A DNA stretch of 64,000 bases from CAVVST01 sp963750995 (GTDB lineage: Bacteria > Acidobacteriota > Vicinamibacteria > Vicinamibacterales > UBA2999): the NCBI GenBank assembly GCA_963750995.1, contig CAVVST010000002.1, forward strand, positions 620,001-684,000, read 5' to 3'. The notes beneath the pieces are model-generated. The model had not been told where the DNA came from. It searched no databases and worked only from the letters and a program-made list of their open reading frames with translations. A program made the translations under genes and the position numbers. Positions within the stretch are counted from its first letter, which is position 1. The number at the start of each line of letters is the position of its first letter. Positions 53,249 to 61,549 of this stretch are shown piece by piece.

Positions 53249-53901
53249 TGCGACGAGTCATTTCCCGCTCGACCTGGGGCAAGCTGATGGTGACGCTCGT
53301 CGCCATGGTGGGCTTCGTGTTGGCGTACGAAGTCAGCATGTTCGACTCGCGCGACGAAGCGCCGCCGGGGATCATCGACCCAACGCGTCCGGCCGCCGGG
53401 ACACGGCAGCTCTTCTCCGCTACGGCTTACTGCAAGGGCACGACGACCGCCTCAGGGGTTGTCGTGCGCACCGGAATCGCCGCCTCGGACCCCGCACTCC
53501 TGCCAGTCGGCAGCGTCGTCAACGTCACGACGGGCAACACGAAGTACAACGGCGTCTACACCATTATGGACACCGGGCCCAAGGTGCAGGGGCGGCTTCT
53601 TGATCTGTACATGTGGAGCTGCCACGAAGCGCTGGCCTTTGGCCGCCAGCAGATCGAGTTGACCGTGCTGCGACTCGGGTGGAATCCGAGCGCAAGCACC
53701 CCAAGCCTCGTGGATCGGCTGTTCCGCCACCGTGAAGCGGCGGCCAGAACGCTGCCGCCGCTCCCTCCGCAGCCACCAGTAGAGCCGGCACTCGATGCCG
53801 TCTCGCTCGACGACGAGGAAGATGCGGCGATAGAACCGCCCGCCGCCGGATCCGTCGAACCCACTTTGGCGCCAGAGCCCCTACCGGCGCCCGCGCCCTA
53901 G
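53248..53901 (+). CDS. Membrane-anchored 3D-domain (RlpA-like barrel) protein
   Basis: A 217-residue protein with an N-terminal membrane segment (LMVTLVAMVGFVLAYEVSMF) and a 3D domain: LFSATAYCKGTTTASGVVV, RTGIAASDPALLPVGSVVNV, YTIMDTGPKVQGRLLDLYM. The three aspartates that name the fold are present. Related domains cut or bind peptidoglycan. The C-terminal 60 residues are Pro/Glu/Ala-rich. Translation is coupled to thiL. Confidence 0.85.
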   Translation: MRRVISRSTWGKLMVTLVAMVGFVLAYEVSMFDSRDEAPPGIIDPTRPAAGTRQLFSATAYCKGTTTASGVVVRTGIAASDPALLPVGSVVNVTTGNTKYNGVYTIMDTGPKVQGRLLDLYMWSCHEALAFGRQQIELTVLRLGWNPSASTPSLVDRLFRHREAAARTLPPLPPQPPVEPALDAVSLDDEEDAAIEPPAAGSVEPTLAPEPLPAPAP

Positions 53902-54083
53902 GATTTCGTCCGGGGCGACGATTCGTCGTGGCCGGAGATATCGACCTTCCTTCCGCGCCTGGCGTCCTGTGACGGCGCCTGCACCACCACTTCCAGTACG
54001 CCGTTCGTGAACGTCGCCTTCGCCGAGTCGGAAATCGCCCCCGGCGGAAGCGGCACGACACGCGAGAAGCCGCCATAGCTACA
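53898..54083 (-). pseudogene. Hsp20 C-terminal remnant
   Basis: The minus strand encodes SYGGFSRVVPLPPGAISDSA then KATFTNGVLEVVVQAPSQDA and a TAG stop, clearly the end of an alpha-crystallin domain. The N-terminal two thirds are absent. The frame begins within a few bases of the preceding gene's stop (54094), with no start codon or ribosome-binding site. It is a decayed copy, distinct from the two intact hsp20 genes near dnaK. Confidence 0.75.
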
Positions 54084-54093
54084 TGCCGACCAG

Positions 54094-54744
54094 TCAACTG
54101 TTCAGATTGATCGGTGAATCGACGCGAATCCGAATGATCGACCCAGCTGGCAGCTGGACATCCTTGCCCTCGGTCGCCGCAATGGCGCCGCCGGCACCGA
54201 TAACCGCGCCGAGGATCGCACCTTTCACGCCGCCAATCAGTCCGCCGATGACCGCGCCGACGCCGGCCCCGCCGCCCGCGGTACCGACCTCATCGCGAAT
54301 GCCACGGCTCTCGAACACCTGTGTGGCTGTGCCCCGGTAGGGGTAGTCGCGGCCGCGCACGGTAATGCGATCGAACGACAGCGTCAGGCTGCCGACGCGA
54401 TCGACGCGTCCCGGCCGCTTCACATCCGTGACCACGCCGCGGACGACTGAGCCCGCCGGGATGAGCGCGCGTCCATCCTGCATCACGTCAGCGACAGTTG
54501 TAGCTTCGAAGCGCTGTTCGACGGTGGCTGTTTCCGAGCTGAGCGCAGTCTGCAACCGCACGTCGAGTTCCTGGCCGACGGGAATCACGCCGCGGGCACT
54601 CGAGTCGACCTCGACGGGTCCCGAGGGAACCGTGGTTTGCGGCGACGAGGATGGTGTGGTGCGCGGCGCGGTCTGGCTGGTCGTGGCGCCGCAGCCGATA
54701 GTGGCGATCGCGCTCAACAGAATCACGTTCCGGATCAATGGCAT
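54094..54744 (-). CDS. Lipoprotein with glycine-zipper segment, unknown function
   Basis: A 216-residue protein with a lipoprotein signal (MPLIRNVILLSAIATIGCGA) and a Ser/Thr/Pro-rich spacer. A beta-rich domain follows (VIPVGQELDVRLQTALSSET, IPAGSVVRGVVTDVKRPGRV). A glycine-zipper stretch (AGVGAVIGGLIGGVKGAILG) comes next, and then LPAGSIIRIRVDSP. Such proteins are usually envelope-associated. The ribosome-binding site GGAGGACTCC-like sequence lies just upstream. It sits in a stress-type cluster with Hsp20 and phosphoribosyltransferase genes. Confidence 0.8.
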   Translation of the reverse strand: MPLIRNVILLSAIATIGCGATTSQTAPRTTPSSSPQTTVPSGPVEVDSSARGVIPVGQELDVRLQTALSSETATVEQRFEATTVADVMQDGRALIPAGSVVRGVVTDVKRPGRVDRVGSLTLSFDRITVRGRDYPYRGTATQVFESRGIRDEVGTAGGGAGVGAVIGGLIGGVKGAILGAVIGAGGAIAATEGKDVQLPAGSIIRIRVDSPINLNS

Positions 54745-54789
54745 AGCGGAGTCCTCCGCATGAAATCAAAGCAACGGAGGTGCCGGACG

Positions 54790-55464
54790 TTATGGATGGG
54801 GCGCGGTGCTGTGGGCGTGCGCTCTCAACAGCTTGCGCACTTCCTCGTCGGATGTCTGGTCGAAGTCGAGGTACCACTGCCCGACCGCCGAAAACGGCTC
54901 AGGCATGCGTACGCACACGACCTCGTCGGCAAGCGTGGCCAGTGCTTCGCATGTTTCCCGCGCACCGACAGGAACGGCAACGATCACCCTGGCGGGCGCC
55001 CGCTGCCGGACGGCCTTGACCGCAGCCCTCATGCTTGACCCAGTGGCGAGACCGTCGTCAATCAGGATGACTATCCGACCTTCGAGCGGCACTCCATCGC
55101 GTCCCTCGCGGTACGCGAGTTCGCGGCGCCCCAGTTCGCGCTCTTCCTCGCGCGAGACCGCATCGATCGCCTCAGGCGATACCCCGTACCACTTCACCAC
55201 CTCGTCGTTCAGGACCCGGACACCGCCGGACGCGATCGCGCCCATGGCCAGCTCGCGATGCCCGGGCGTGCCGAGCTTGCGCACGAGGAAGAGATCAAGC
55301 GGCGCGTCGAGCGCCTCAGCCACGGGGAACGCGACCGGAACGCCACCGCGCGGCAGTGCGAGCACAACCACGTCGTCACGTCCGGCGTACGGGCGCAACC
55401 GGTACGCGAGCGCACGGCCGGCTTCCCGGCGATTCTCGAACGCGCGGCGCTCGTCAGCGGCCAT
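54790..55464 (-). CDS. Phosphoribosyltransferase-domain protein
   Basis: A 224-residue PRTase-fold protein: VVVLALPRGGVPVAFPVAEA, LDLFLVRKLGTPGHRELAMG, and the PRPP-binding loop VILIDDGLATGSSMRAAVKA. It starts at ATG 55464 after GAGAGG. Its natural substrate is unknown. Relatives typically occur beside alpha/beta hydrolase and erythromycin esterase genes, as here. Confidence 0.9.
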   Translation of the reverse strand: MAADERRAFENRREAGRALAYRLRPYAGRDDVVVLALPRGGVPVAFPVAEALDAPLDLFLVRKLGTPGHRELAMGAIASGGVRVLNDEVVKWYGVSPEAIDAVSREEERELGRRELAYREGRDGVPLEGRIVILIDDGLATGSSMRAAVKAVRQRAPARVIVAVPVGARETCEALATLADEVVCVRMPEPFSAVGQWYLDFDQTSDEEVRKLLRAHAHSTAPHP

Positions 55465-55466
55465 GC

Positions 55467-56184
55467 TCACCTCTCTCCCGGCGCGACGCCGTCGAGCATG
55501 TCTACGGCACCTCTGCGAGCCGAATGACGCGGCAGGTACTCACGGAACCAGTCCGCGGCCAGCCGTTGGACCTGCTCGAGCGCACCTGGCTCCTCGAAGA
55601 GGTGCGTCGCGCCCGGGACGATTTCGAGGCGCGCGATCGCCCGCATTCGGCGCTTCGCGTCTTCATTCAGTGTGATGACCGCGCGGTCCTCGCCGCCGAC
55701 GATCAGGAGTGTCGGCGCCTGGACAACCCCGAGCGCGTCGCCCGCAAGATCCGGTCGTCCTCCACGCGAGACGACCGCGGCGGAAATATCGGGACGTTCG
55801 GCTGCGGCGATCAACGCGGCAGCGGCGCCAGTGCTGGCGCCGAAATAGCCGACGTTCAGATCGCGCAGCTCAGGGTCCGCAGATGCCCAGTTGGCAGCGG
55901 CCATCACGCGACGCGCGAGACGAGGGATGTCGAACCGGTATTGCCCGTGTACTGACATCCGCGGCTTCCTCTTCCTTCGTCAGCAGGTCCAGCAGCAGCG
56001 TCGCACAGCCGGCCGACGCGAGCGCGGCTGCGACCTGGCGGTTGCGCGGGCTGAACCGGCTGCTGCCGCTGCCGTGCGCGAAGACGACAAGGCCGATGCA
56101 ACTGTCGGGGATGTGAAGGTCTCCGTCAAGGACTGCGGACCCATCGGGAATCCGGACGACGGACACCTTTACCGGTGCAGGCAT
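55467..56184 (-). CDS. Dienelactone-hydrolase-like alpha/beta hydrolase, interrupted by a frameshift
   Basis: The first frame has the oxyanion region LVVFAHGSGSSRFSPRNRQV and ATLLLDLLTKEEEAADV. After one extra base at about 55948-55958 the second frame continues HGQYRFDIPRLARRVMAAAN, the nucleophile elbow VGYFGASTGAAAALIAAAER, the Asp strand TLLIVGGEDRAVITLNEDAK and the catalytic His in EIVPGATHLFEEPGAL. A complete Ser-Asp-His triad is therefore recoverable. It lies 2 bp upstream of the phosphoribosyltransferase start. Confidence 0.82.
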
Positions 56185-56185
56185 C

Positions 56186-56419
56186 TCACACCTCCGTCAG
56201 GTCGGTTTCAAGCATGACCGTCCCAGTGTGGGTGGTAAAGCCCACCAGGTACGCTGCCGAGCCGTATTTCTGCCGCGCGGGCTGACCCAGGTTCAATCCA
56301 CCCCACTCCCCATCTGGGTAGCGCGCGCGTTCGCCCAGGTAGGGATTGTGCGCCCACACGAGGACGAACGTGGTTGGGCATGGCTCCAACCACAGGCCGG
56401 CTGCAAGCAGGGTGCCTGC
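56186..56419 (-). pseudogene. Erythromycin esterase family remnant
   Basis: The frame opens directly after the ABC-transporter stop, with no start codon. It reads VLVWAHNPYLGERARYPDGE then LNLGQPARQKYGSAAYLVGF and TTHTGTVMLETDLTEV before stopping. This matches the VWAHNxHxG and GxxxGFTTxxGTV core of erythromycin esterase-like hydrolases, which are normally around 400 residues. Both ends are missing, so it is a gene fragment. Confidence 0.7.
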
Positions 56420-58217
56420 TCAGGCGGTTGAGGTAGCGGATCTCTCCGCGCCGGATGACTGAAACTGCAGCTGGTAGAGGCGGTGATAGATCCCGCGCGC
56501 CGCGAGGAGCTCCTGGTGCGTCCCGGACTCGCGGAGCCGCCCCTTGTGCAGCACGATGATGCGGTCCATCCCCTGAATCGTGGAGAGGCGATGGGCAATC
56601 GCGATCGTGGTACGTCCGTCCATCACCACTTTCACTGCGTCCCGGATCAGCAGTTCCGTCTCGGTATCGACGCTCGACGTCGCCTCGTCGAGGATTAGTA
56701 CCCGGGGGTTGAACGCGAGGGCGCGCGCGAACGACAGCAACTGCTTTTGCCCGACCGACAGCGTGGCGCCGCGCTCCGCCACTGGGGTCTCGAGCCCCTG
56801 CGGCAGACGATCGATGAAGACGTCGGCATGCACGGCGGCGGCGGCGCGCCGGACCGCCTCGTCGCTGATCGACTCGTGGCCGAGACGAATATTGCCGGCG
56901 ACCGTCCCCGCGAACAGGTGCACGTCCTGCAGCACGAGGCCGAACATGGACCGGAGGCTCGCCAAATCGATGTCGCGGATGTCGACGCCGTCGACGGTGA
57001 TGCGCCCGCTCTGGACGTCGTAGAACCGCAGCAGCAGGCTGACGATCGTGGTCTTTCCCGCGCCAGTGGCGCCGACAATGCCCACACGCTGTCCAGGTTC
57101 GACGCGAAACGAAACGTCCTTGAGCACGGGTTCGTTCTCGACGTACCCGAAGGTGACGTGCTCGAAGGCGATTGCGCCGAGACCGTCGTGGGGGCCGGCG
57201 TGAGCCGCCTCGACTGTCGCGATTTCAACTGGCGTGTCGAGCAGGCCGAAAATGCGCTCCGATGAAGCCATTGCGCCCTGCAGGACGTTGAACTTCTCGG
57301 ACATGTCCATGATCGGCCGGAAGAACCGCTGCGCGTACATCACGAAGGCGACGAGCGATCCGAGTGTCAGGGAGTCTCCGATCACCCAGCGTCCGCCGAC
57401 CCAGAGAATCAGCCCAACCGCGACCGCGCTGACCAGCTCGATCGCCGGATAGAAGACGGCGTAGAAGAAGATTGACCGCACGTTCGCGTCGCGATGCTGG
57501 CGATCGATCTCGTCGAAGGCCGCAAAGTCGCGTGCCTCCCGACGGAACAGATGCACCGTCGTCATACCGGTGATCCGCTCCTGCAGGTATGCGTTGATGC
57601 GGGCGATCCAGGTACGGACCGTCCGGTACGACTCACGGACGTTCCGGCGGAACCACTGCGTAATCAGGACGATCAACGGCAGAACCGAGAATGCGACCAG
57701 CGCCAGCCGCCAATCCATCCAGATCAGCACCGCCATGATCCCGACCAGCGTGAAGAGGTCGCCGAAGACCGAGACGACCCCCGACGTGAACAGTTCGTTG
57801 AGCACGTCGACGTCGGTCGTGACCCTCGTCATCAGGCGCCCGACGGGATTCCGGTCGTAGAACTTGAGGTCGAGCCGCTGCAGGTGGCCGATGACCTGCA
57901 TCCGCATGTCGAACATGATCCGCTGCCCGAGCATCTGCAGCGTCCAGGTCTGCAGGGTACTCGAGCGCGAACGACCCGAGCAGCGTGAGCAGAAAGACGG
58001 TTGCGACCAAGCCGAGGCCTGACAGGTCTCCAGACGGGATGTACTGGTCGATCACGAGCTTGGTGAGGTACGGCGGGGCAAGTTCGAGGATCGAATGGCC
58101 GACGATCGCGGAAGCCGCGAGAGCCACCCGGCCCCGGTAAGGATGCAGATAGGTCAGCAGGCGGCGCATCAGCCGCGCATCGTAGGCCTTGCCGATGACT
58201 TCCTCGTCGTGGGTCAC
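56420..58217 (-). CDS. ABC exporter half-transporter, canonical ATPase subunit, interrupted by a frameshift
   Basis: The N-terminal part (MTHDEEVIGKAYDARLMRRL to LLTLLGSFALEY) is in one frame. The rest starts LQTWTLQMLGQRIMFDMRMQ and includes the membrane domain, Walker A GATGAGKTT, signature LSVGQKQLLSFARAL, Walker B VLILDEATSSVDTETE and IAHRLSTIQ. The break is one extra C in the coding-strand TACCCTG (57955-57957). Walker B keeps the catalytic Glu, while the signature is the altered LSVGQ. It overlaps the partner gene by ATGA (58214-58217). Confidence 0.9.
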
Positions 58218-59965
58218 GAGGCCGCCAGCTCCTCTTCCAGCAACTGCTTGCGGTGCAGCTCGGCGTAGGTCCCACCCACCGCCACGAGCTGATCGTGAGT
58301 CCCGCGCTCCACGATGCGGCCGTCGGCCAGGACGAGAATCTGGTCAGCGGAACGAACCGTCGAGATGCGGTGCGAGACGATGATCGACGTCCTCTGGCGC
58401 ATCACCGCCGACAGCCTCCCGAGAATTTCTTCTTCCGTATAGGTGTCCACCGCCGACATCGCATCGTCCAGCACCAGTATCTTCGGATCGATCATGAGCG
58501 CCCGCGCGATCGCCACGCGCTGTTTCTGGCCGCCCGACAGCGTGATGCCGCGCTCGCCGATGACGGTGTCGTAACCCCTGGGGAAATTCGAGGCATCCTT
58601 ATCGAGCCGCGCAACGGCCGCGGCCTGCTCGATGTCGGCGCGGGTGTCGTGCTCCCCACGCGCCCCGAACGCGATGTTCTCGGCGATGCTGGCGCCGAAC
58701 AGGAACGGTTCCTGCGGGACCATGCCGATGACGCCGCGCAGTACGGAGAGCGGAATGTGGCGGACGTCGAAGCCATCGACGAAGACGGTGCCCGGCGGCG
58801 GGTTGTGCAGGCGCGCGAGGAGGTGCAGCAGCGTCGACTTGCCGGATCCGGTCGCGCCGACGATCGCGGTGGTCGTGCCGGCAGGAAGGACGGCGGAAAT
58901 GTCGTCGAGCACGGCGGTGCCGCCGTAACGGAAAGTCAGGTGGCGAAACTCGATGCGGCCACGCAACTGCGCCGGTTCGGTGACCTCGCCGGTGACCTCG
59001 GCATCGGTGATCACGGGCGCCGTGTCGAACACCTCGAGCATCCGCTTCCACGACGCCATCCCGCGCTGCAGGAGGTTCGTCACCCATCCGAACGCGATCA
59101 TCGGCCACGACAGCATCATCAGGTAGGAGTTGAAGGCAACCAGTTCGCCGATGGTCATGCGGCCTGCCACGACTTCGCGGCTTCCGAGCCACAGGACGAG
59201 GAGTGCCCCAATCCCCATCAGGAACCCCATGCTGGGCTGGTACATGCCGAGCACGAGGATCAGACCGCGGTTGCGGTGGACATACTCCTCGTTGGCGAGC
59301 CTGAAGCGTTCGATCTCGAACGGCTCCTGGCGATACGCGCGAACGACGCGCACGCCCGACAGCGTCTCCTGCGTGATCGCGCTGATCTCCGACAACTGGG
59401 CCTGGATGCGCTCGAACCGTCGGTGAATGACTGCGCCGAAATACCCGACCGAGATCGACACGAACGGCAGCGGCACCAGCGCGAACAGGGTCAGCCGCGG
59501 ATTGAGCGACACCATAAGAATGATGCCGACGATGAACATCAGGCCGGTGGTGGCCGAATACATGATGGCCGGACCGATCATCATCCGCACGGCGCTCAGG
59601 TCGCTCGTCGCGCGCGACATCAGGTCGCCAGTCCGGTGGCCCTGGAAGTAAGCGAGGTCGAGGCGCTGCAGATGCGCGAAAAAATCGTTGCGCAGGTCGT
59701 ACTCGATATCGCGTGACGCGCCGATGATGACCCGGCGCATCATGAAGCGAAAGAACCCGCCGACCGCGGCGAGCGCGACGATCGCCGACGCATAGAAGGC
59801 GATCTTGGCGCTGTCGACGCCCTGCCCGAGGTCGTCGATGGCGTACTTCAGCACCCACGGCCCCGCCAGGCCCACCGCGGCCGTGACGATCACACAGGCA
59901 AATCCGATGGCAAACGCACCGCGGTACTTGAGCATGTACCGGAGCAGTCGGCGCGAGGGCGACAT
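58214..59965 (-). CDS. ABC exporter half-transporter, degenerate ATPase subunit
   Basis: About 583 residues: six-helix export domain (residues about 15-300) and an ATPase domain. The ATPase domain has Walker A GATGSGKST, signature LSGGQKQRVAIARALM, Walker B ILVLDDAMSAVDTYTE and VSHRISTVR. The catalytic Glu after Walker B is Asp. Together with the partner's LSVGQ this makes one degenerate ATP site, as in BmrCD, LmrCD or TM287/288. Start at ATG 59965; earlier in-frame sequence is not family-like. Cargo may be lipid or drug and is unknown. A TATACT lies about 10 bp upstream. Confidence 0.93.
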   Translation of the reverse strand: MSPSRRLLRYMLKYRGAFAIGFACVIVTAAVGLAGPWVLKYAIDDLGQGVDSAKIAFYASAIVALAAVGGFFRFMMRRVIIGASRDIEYDLRNDFFAHLQRLDLAYFQGHRTGDLMSRATSDLSAVRMMIGPAIMYSATTGLMFIVGIILMVSLNPRLTLFALVPLPFVSISVGYFGAVIHRRFERIQAQLSEISAITQETLSGVRVVRAYRQEPFEIERFRLANEEYVHRNRGLILVLGMYQPSMGFLMGIGALLVLWLGSREVVAGRMTIGELVAFNSYLMMLSWPMIAFGWVTNLLQRGMASWKRMLEVFDTAPVITDAEVTGEVTEPAQLRGRIEFRHLTFRYGGTAVLDDISAVLPAGTTTAIVGATGSGKSTLLHLLARLHNPPPGTVFVDGFDVRHIPLSVLRGVIGMVPQEPFLFGASIAENIAFGARGEHDTRADIEQAAAVARLDKDASNFPRGYDTVIGERGITLSGGQKQRVAIARALMIDPKILVLDDAMSAVDTYTEEEILGRLSAVMRQRTSIIVSHRISTVRSADQILVLADGRIVERGTHDQLVAVGGTYAELHRKQLLEEELAAS

Positions 59966-60025
59966 CCTTGCAGTATAGGATGCCGCGGCTGGAGCCGCCG
60001 ACGGGTGATGCCGATAACAAGAACC

Positions 60026-60808
60026 ATGCGAAACCAGCTGCGCCTCGCCACGTTCTCCACGCTCATCGTGCTTTGTGCAGCGAGTGCGTTTGCTCAGGTG
60101 CCCGCCGAAGATCACGTAGCTGAAATCGGCGTGATGTTCTGGAAGCCGTCACCGCTGTTGACGCTCTCCACGGACACCCTGACGGGAGCCGGGGTCGGCG
60201 AAGTCGACTTCGTCGAGGAATTCGGGATCGAGGACAAGTACTTCCCCGAGTTCCGCGTAACGCTCGGCCGCACGCACAAGTTCCGGGCGAGCTTCGTCAC
60301 CTTCAAGTACGACGCCGAGACGATTATTCAGCGCACGATTACGTTCCAGGGCCGGACGTTCAACATTGGCGCCCCGGCAACCGCCGACATCAAGTGGAAC
60401 CTGTACAACCTCGGTTACGAGTGGGATTTCGTGTCGCGCGAACGTGGTTTCTTCGGGTTGATCGTCGACCTGAAATACAACAAGGTCGAGGCGTCGATCG
60501 ACAGCCCGGTCCTGACGGCCGCGGCCACGACGAACGTGACGGCGCCGGTACCGACCCTTGGCGCGATCGGGCGCGGCTACGTCGCGCCGAACGTCTCGAT
60601 CACCGGTGAGTTCACCGGCCTGAGCTTCACCCCCGGTGAAGACGAACTGAAATTCTGGGATTTCGATCTCTACGGTACCGTCAGCGCCGGCCGGAACTTC
60701 GCCGTCCAGGGCGGCTACCGCTCGGTCGTCGCCGACTACATCATCGACGAGGACACCGGCGATCTGAAGATGAAGGGGCTGTACTTCGGCGCGCTCGTGC
60801 GGTTCTAG
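60026..60808 (+). CDS. Secreted outer-membrane beta-barrel-type protein
   Basis: About 260 residues with a signal peptide (MRNQLRLATFSTLIVLCAAS, cleaved near AFAQ). Many amphipathic strands follow (KFRASFVTFKYDAETIIQR, RNFAVQGGYRSVVADYII), and the C-terminus LYFGALVRF ends in Phe, as in outer-membrane barrels. ATG at 60026 is preferred; ATG 60008 is possible. It converges on the methyltransferase with a 4-bp overlap. Function unknown. Confidence 0.82.
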   Translation: MRNQLRLATFSTLIVLCAASAFAQVPAEDHVAEIGVMFWKPSPLLTLSTDTLTGAGVGEVDFVEEFGIEDKYFPEFRVTLGRTHKFRASFVTFKYDAETIIQRTITFQGRTFNIGAPATADIKWNLYNLGYEWDFVSRERGFFGLIVDLKYNKVEASIDSPVLTAAATTNVTAPVPTLGAIGRGYVAPNVSITGEFTGLSFTPGEDELKFWDFDLYGTVSAGRNFAVQGGYRSVVADYIIDEDTGDLKMKGLYFGALVRF

Positions 60809-61546
60809 ACCGGCTTCCTCGCGACGATCAACAACGAGCTCCCGAATGGGATGGCGACTCGGCTCGCCAGCGCCACCTCGGCGCGCACCAGGGCCGTCAG
60901 CGCCAGGTTCACGGGCGTCGGGGGCACGGCGAGATCCTCGTCACCCGTGGGTTCACGATAGCGCCGACGCATCGCCTGGGCCTGGCGGACGGCGAGCATC
61001 AACGGCACCAGTGACCCGAAGAGGTAGCTGATACGGGTCGGTTCGAGGCCCGCGTCGCGGAGGAGCACGGCCGCCCTCTCCTTCGTATAGCGCCGCAACT
61101 CTCCCCACACGTCGCTGTGATCGCCTCGCAGCAGATCCAGCGCGGTGACGTTCAGCACCACAGATCCGCCCGGCTTCAGCACCCTCGCCATCTCCCCCAG
61201 CGCCGCACGATCATCGGGTACGCTCTGGACGACGTCGAACGAGGTGGCGAGGTCGAAGGTATTCGACCGGAACGGAATGCGCTGGATGTCGGCGCGCACC
61301 AGCGGCCGGCCTGACGAGCGCGTCCGCCGGATGGCGTCAGGGTTGAAGTCGAAGCCGAACGTGCGGCCGTACAGGCCGAAGAACGTTCTGGAGGTTGTAA
61401 CCGGTGCCGCAGCCACAATCGATGATCTGCAGGTCGCGTCGCCCGGCGGCGATGCGGCGGATGGCGGGCACGACGTAGCCGCGAAAACCCTGAAACCAGA
61501 AATGCGTCGCCTCGGCCCGCGCCGTGAGCTCGAGGAGATCGCTCAT
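60805..61546 (-). CDS. Class I SAM-dependent methyltransferase, interrupted by a frameshift
   Basis: The first frame has MSDLLELTARAEATHFWFQG and motif I IIDCGCGTGYNLQNV. After about 61383-61400 the +1 frame continues FGLYGRTFGFDFNPDAIRRT, PLVRADIQRIPF, FDLATSFDVVQSVPDDRAAL and ARVLKPGGSVVLNVTALDLL. One extra base accounts for the break. A C-terminal hydrophobic region (LVRAEVALASRVAIPFGSSL) is present. Substrate unknown. The start is 3 bp after the transglycosylase stop. Confidence 0.85.
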
Positions 61547-61549
61547 CCG

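Noticed and set aside
58214..60115. Longer ABC subunit starting at 60115
   Set aside because: The extra N-terminus is not family-like and overlaps the divergent beta-barrel gene; ATG 59965 matches the family start.
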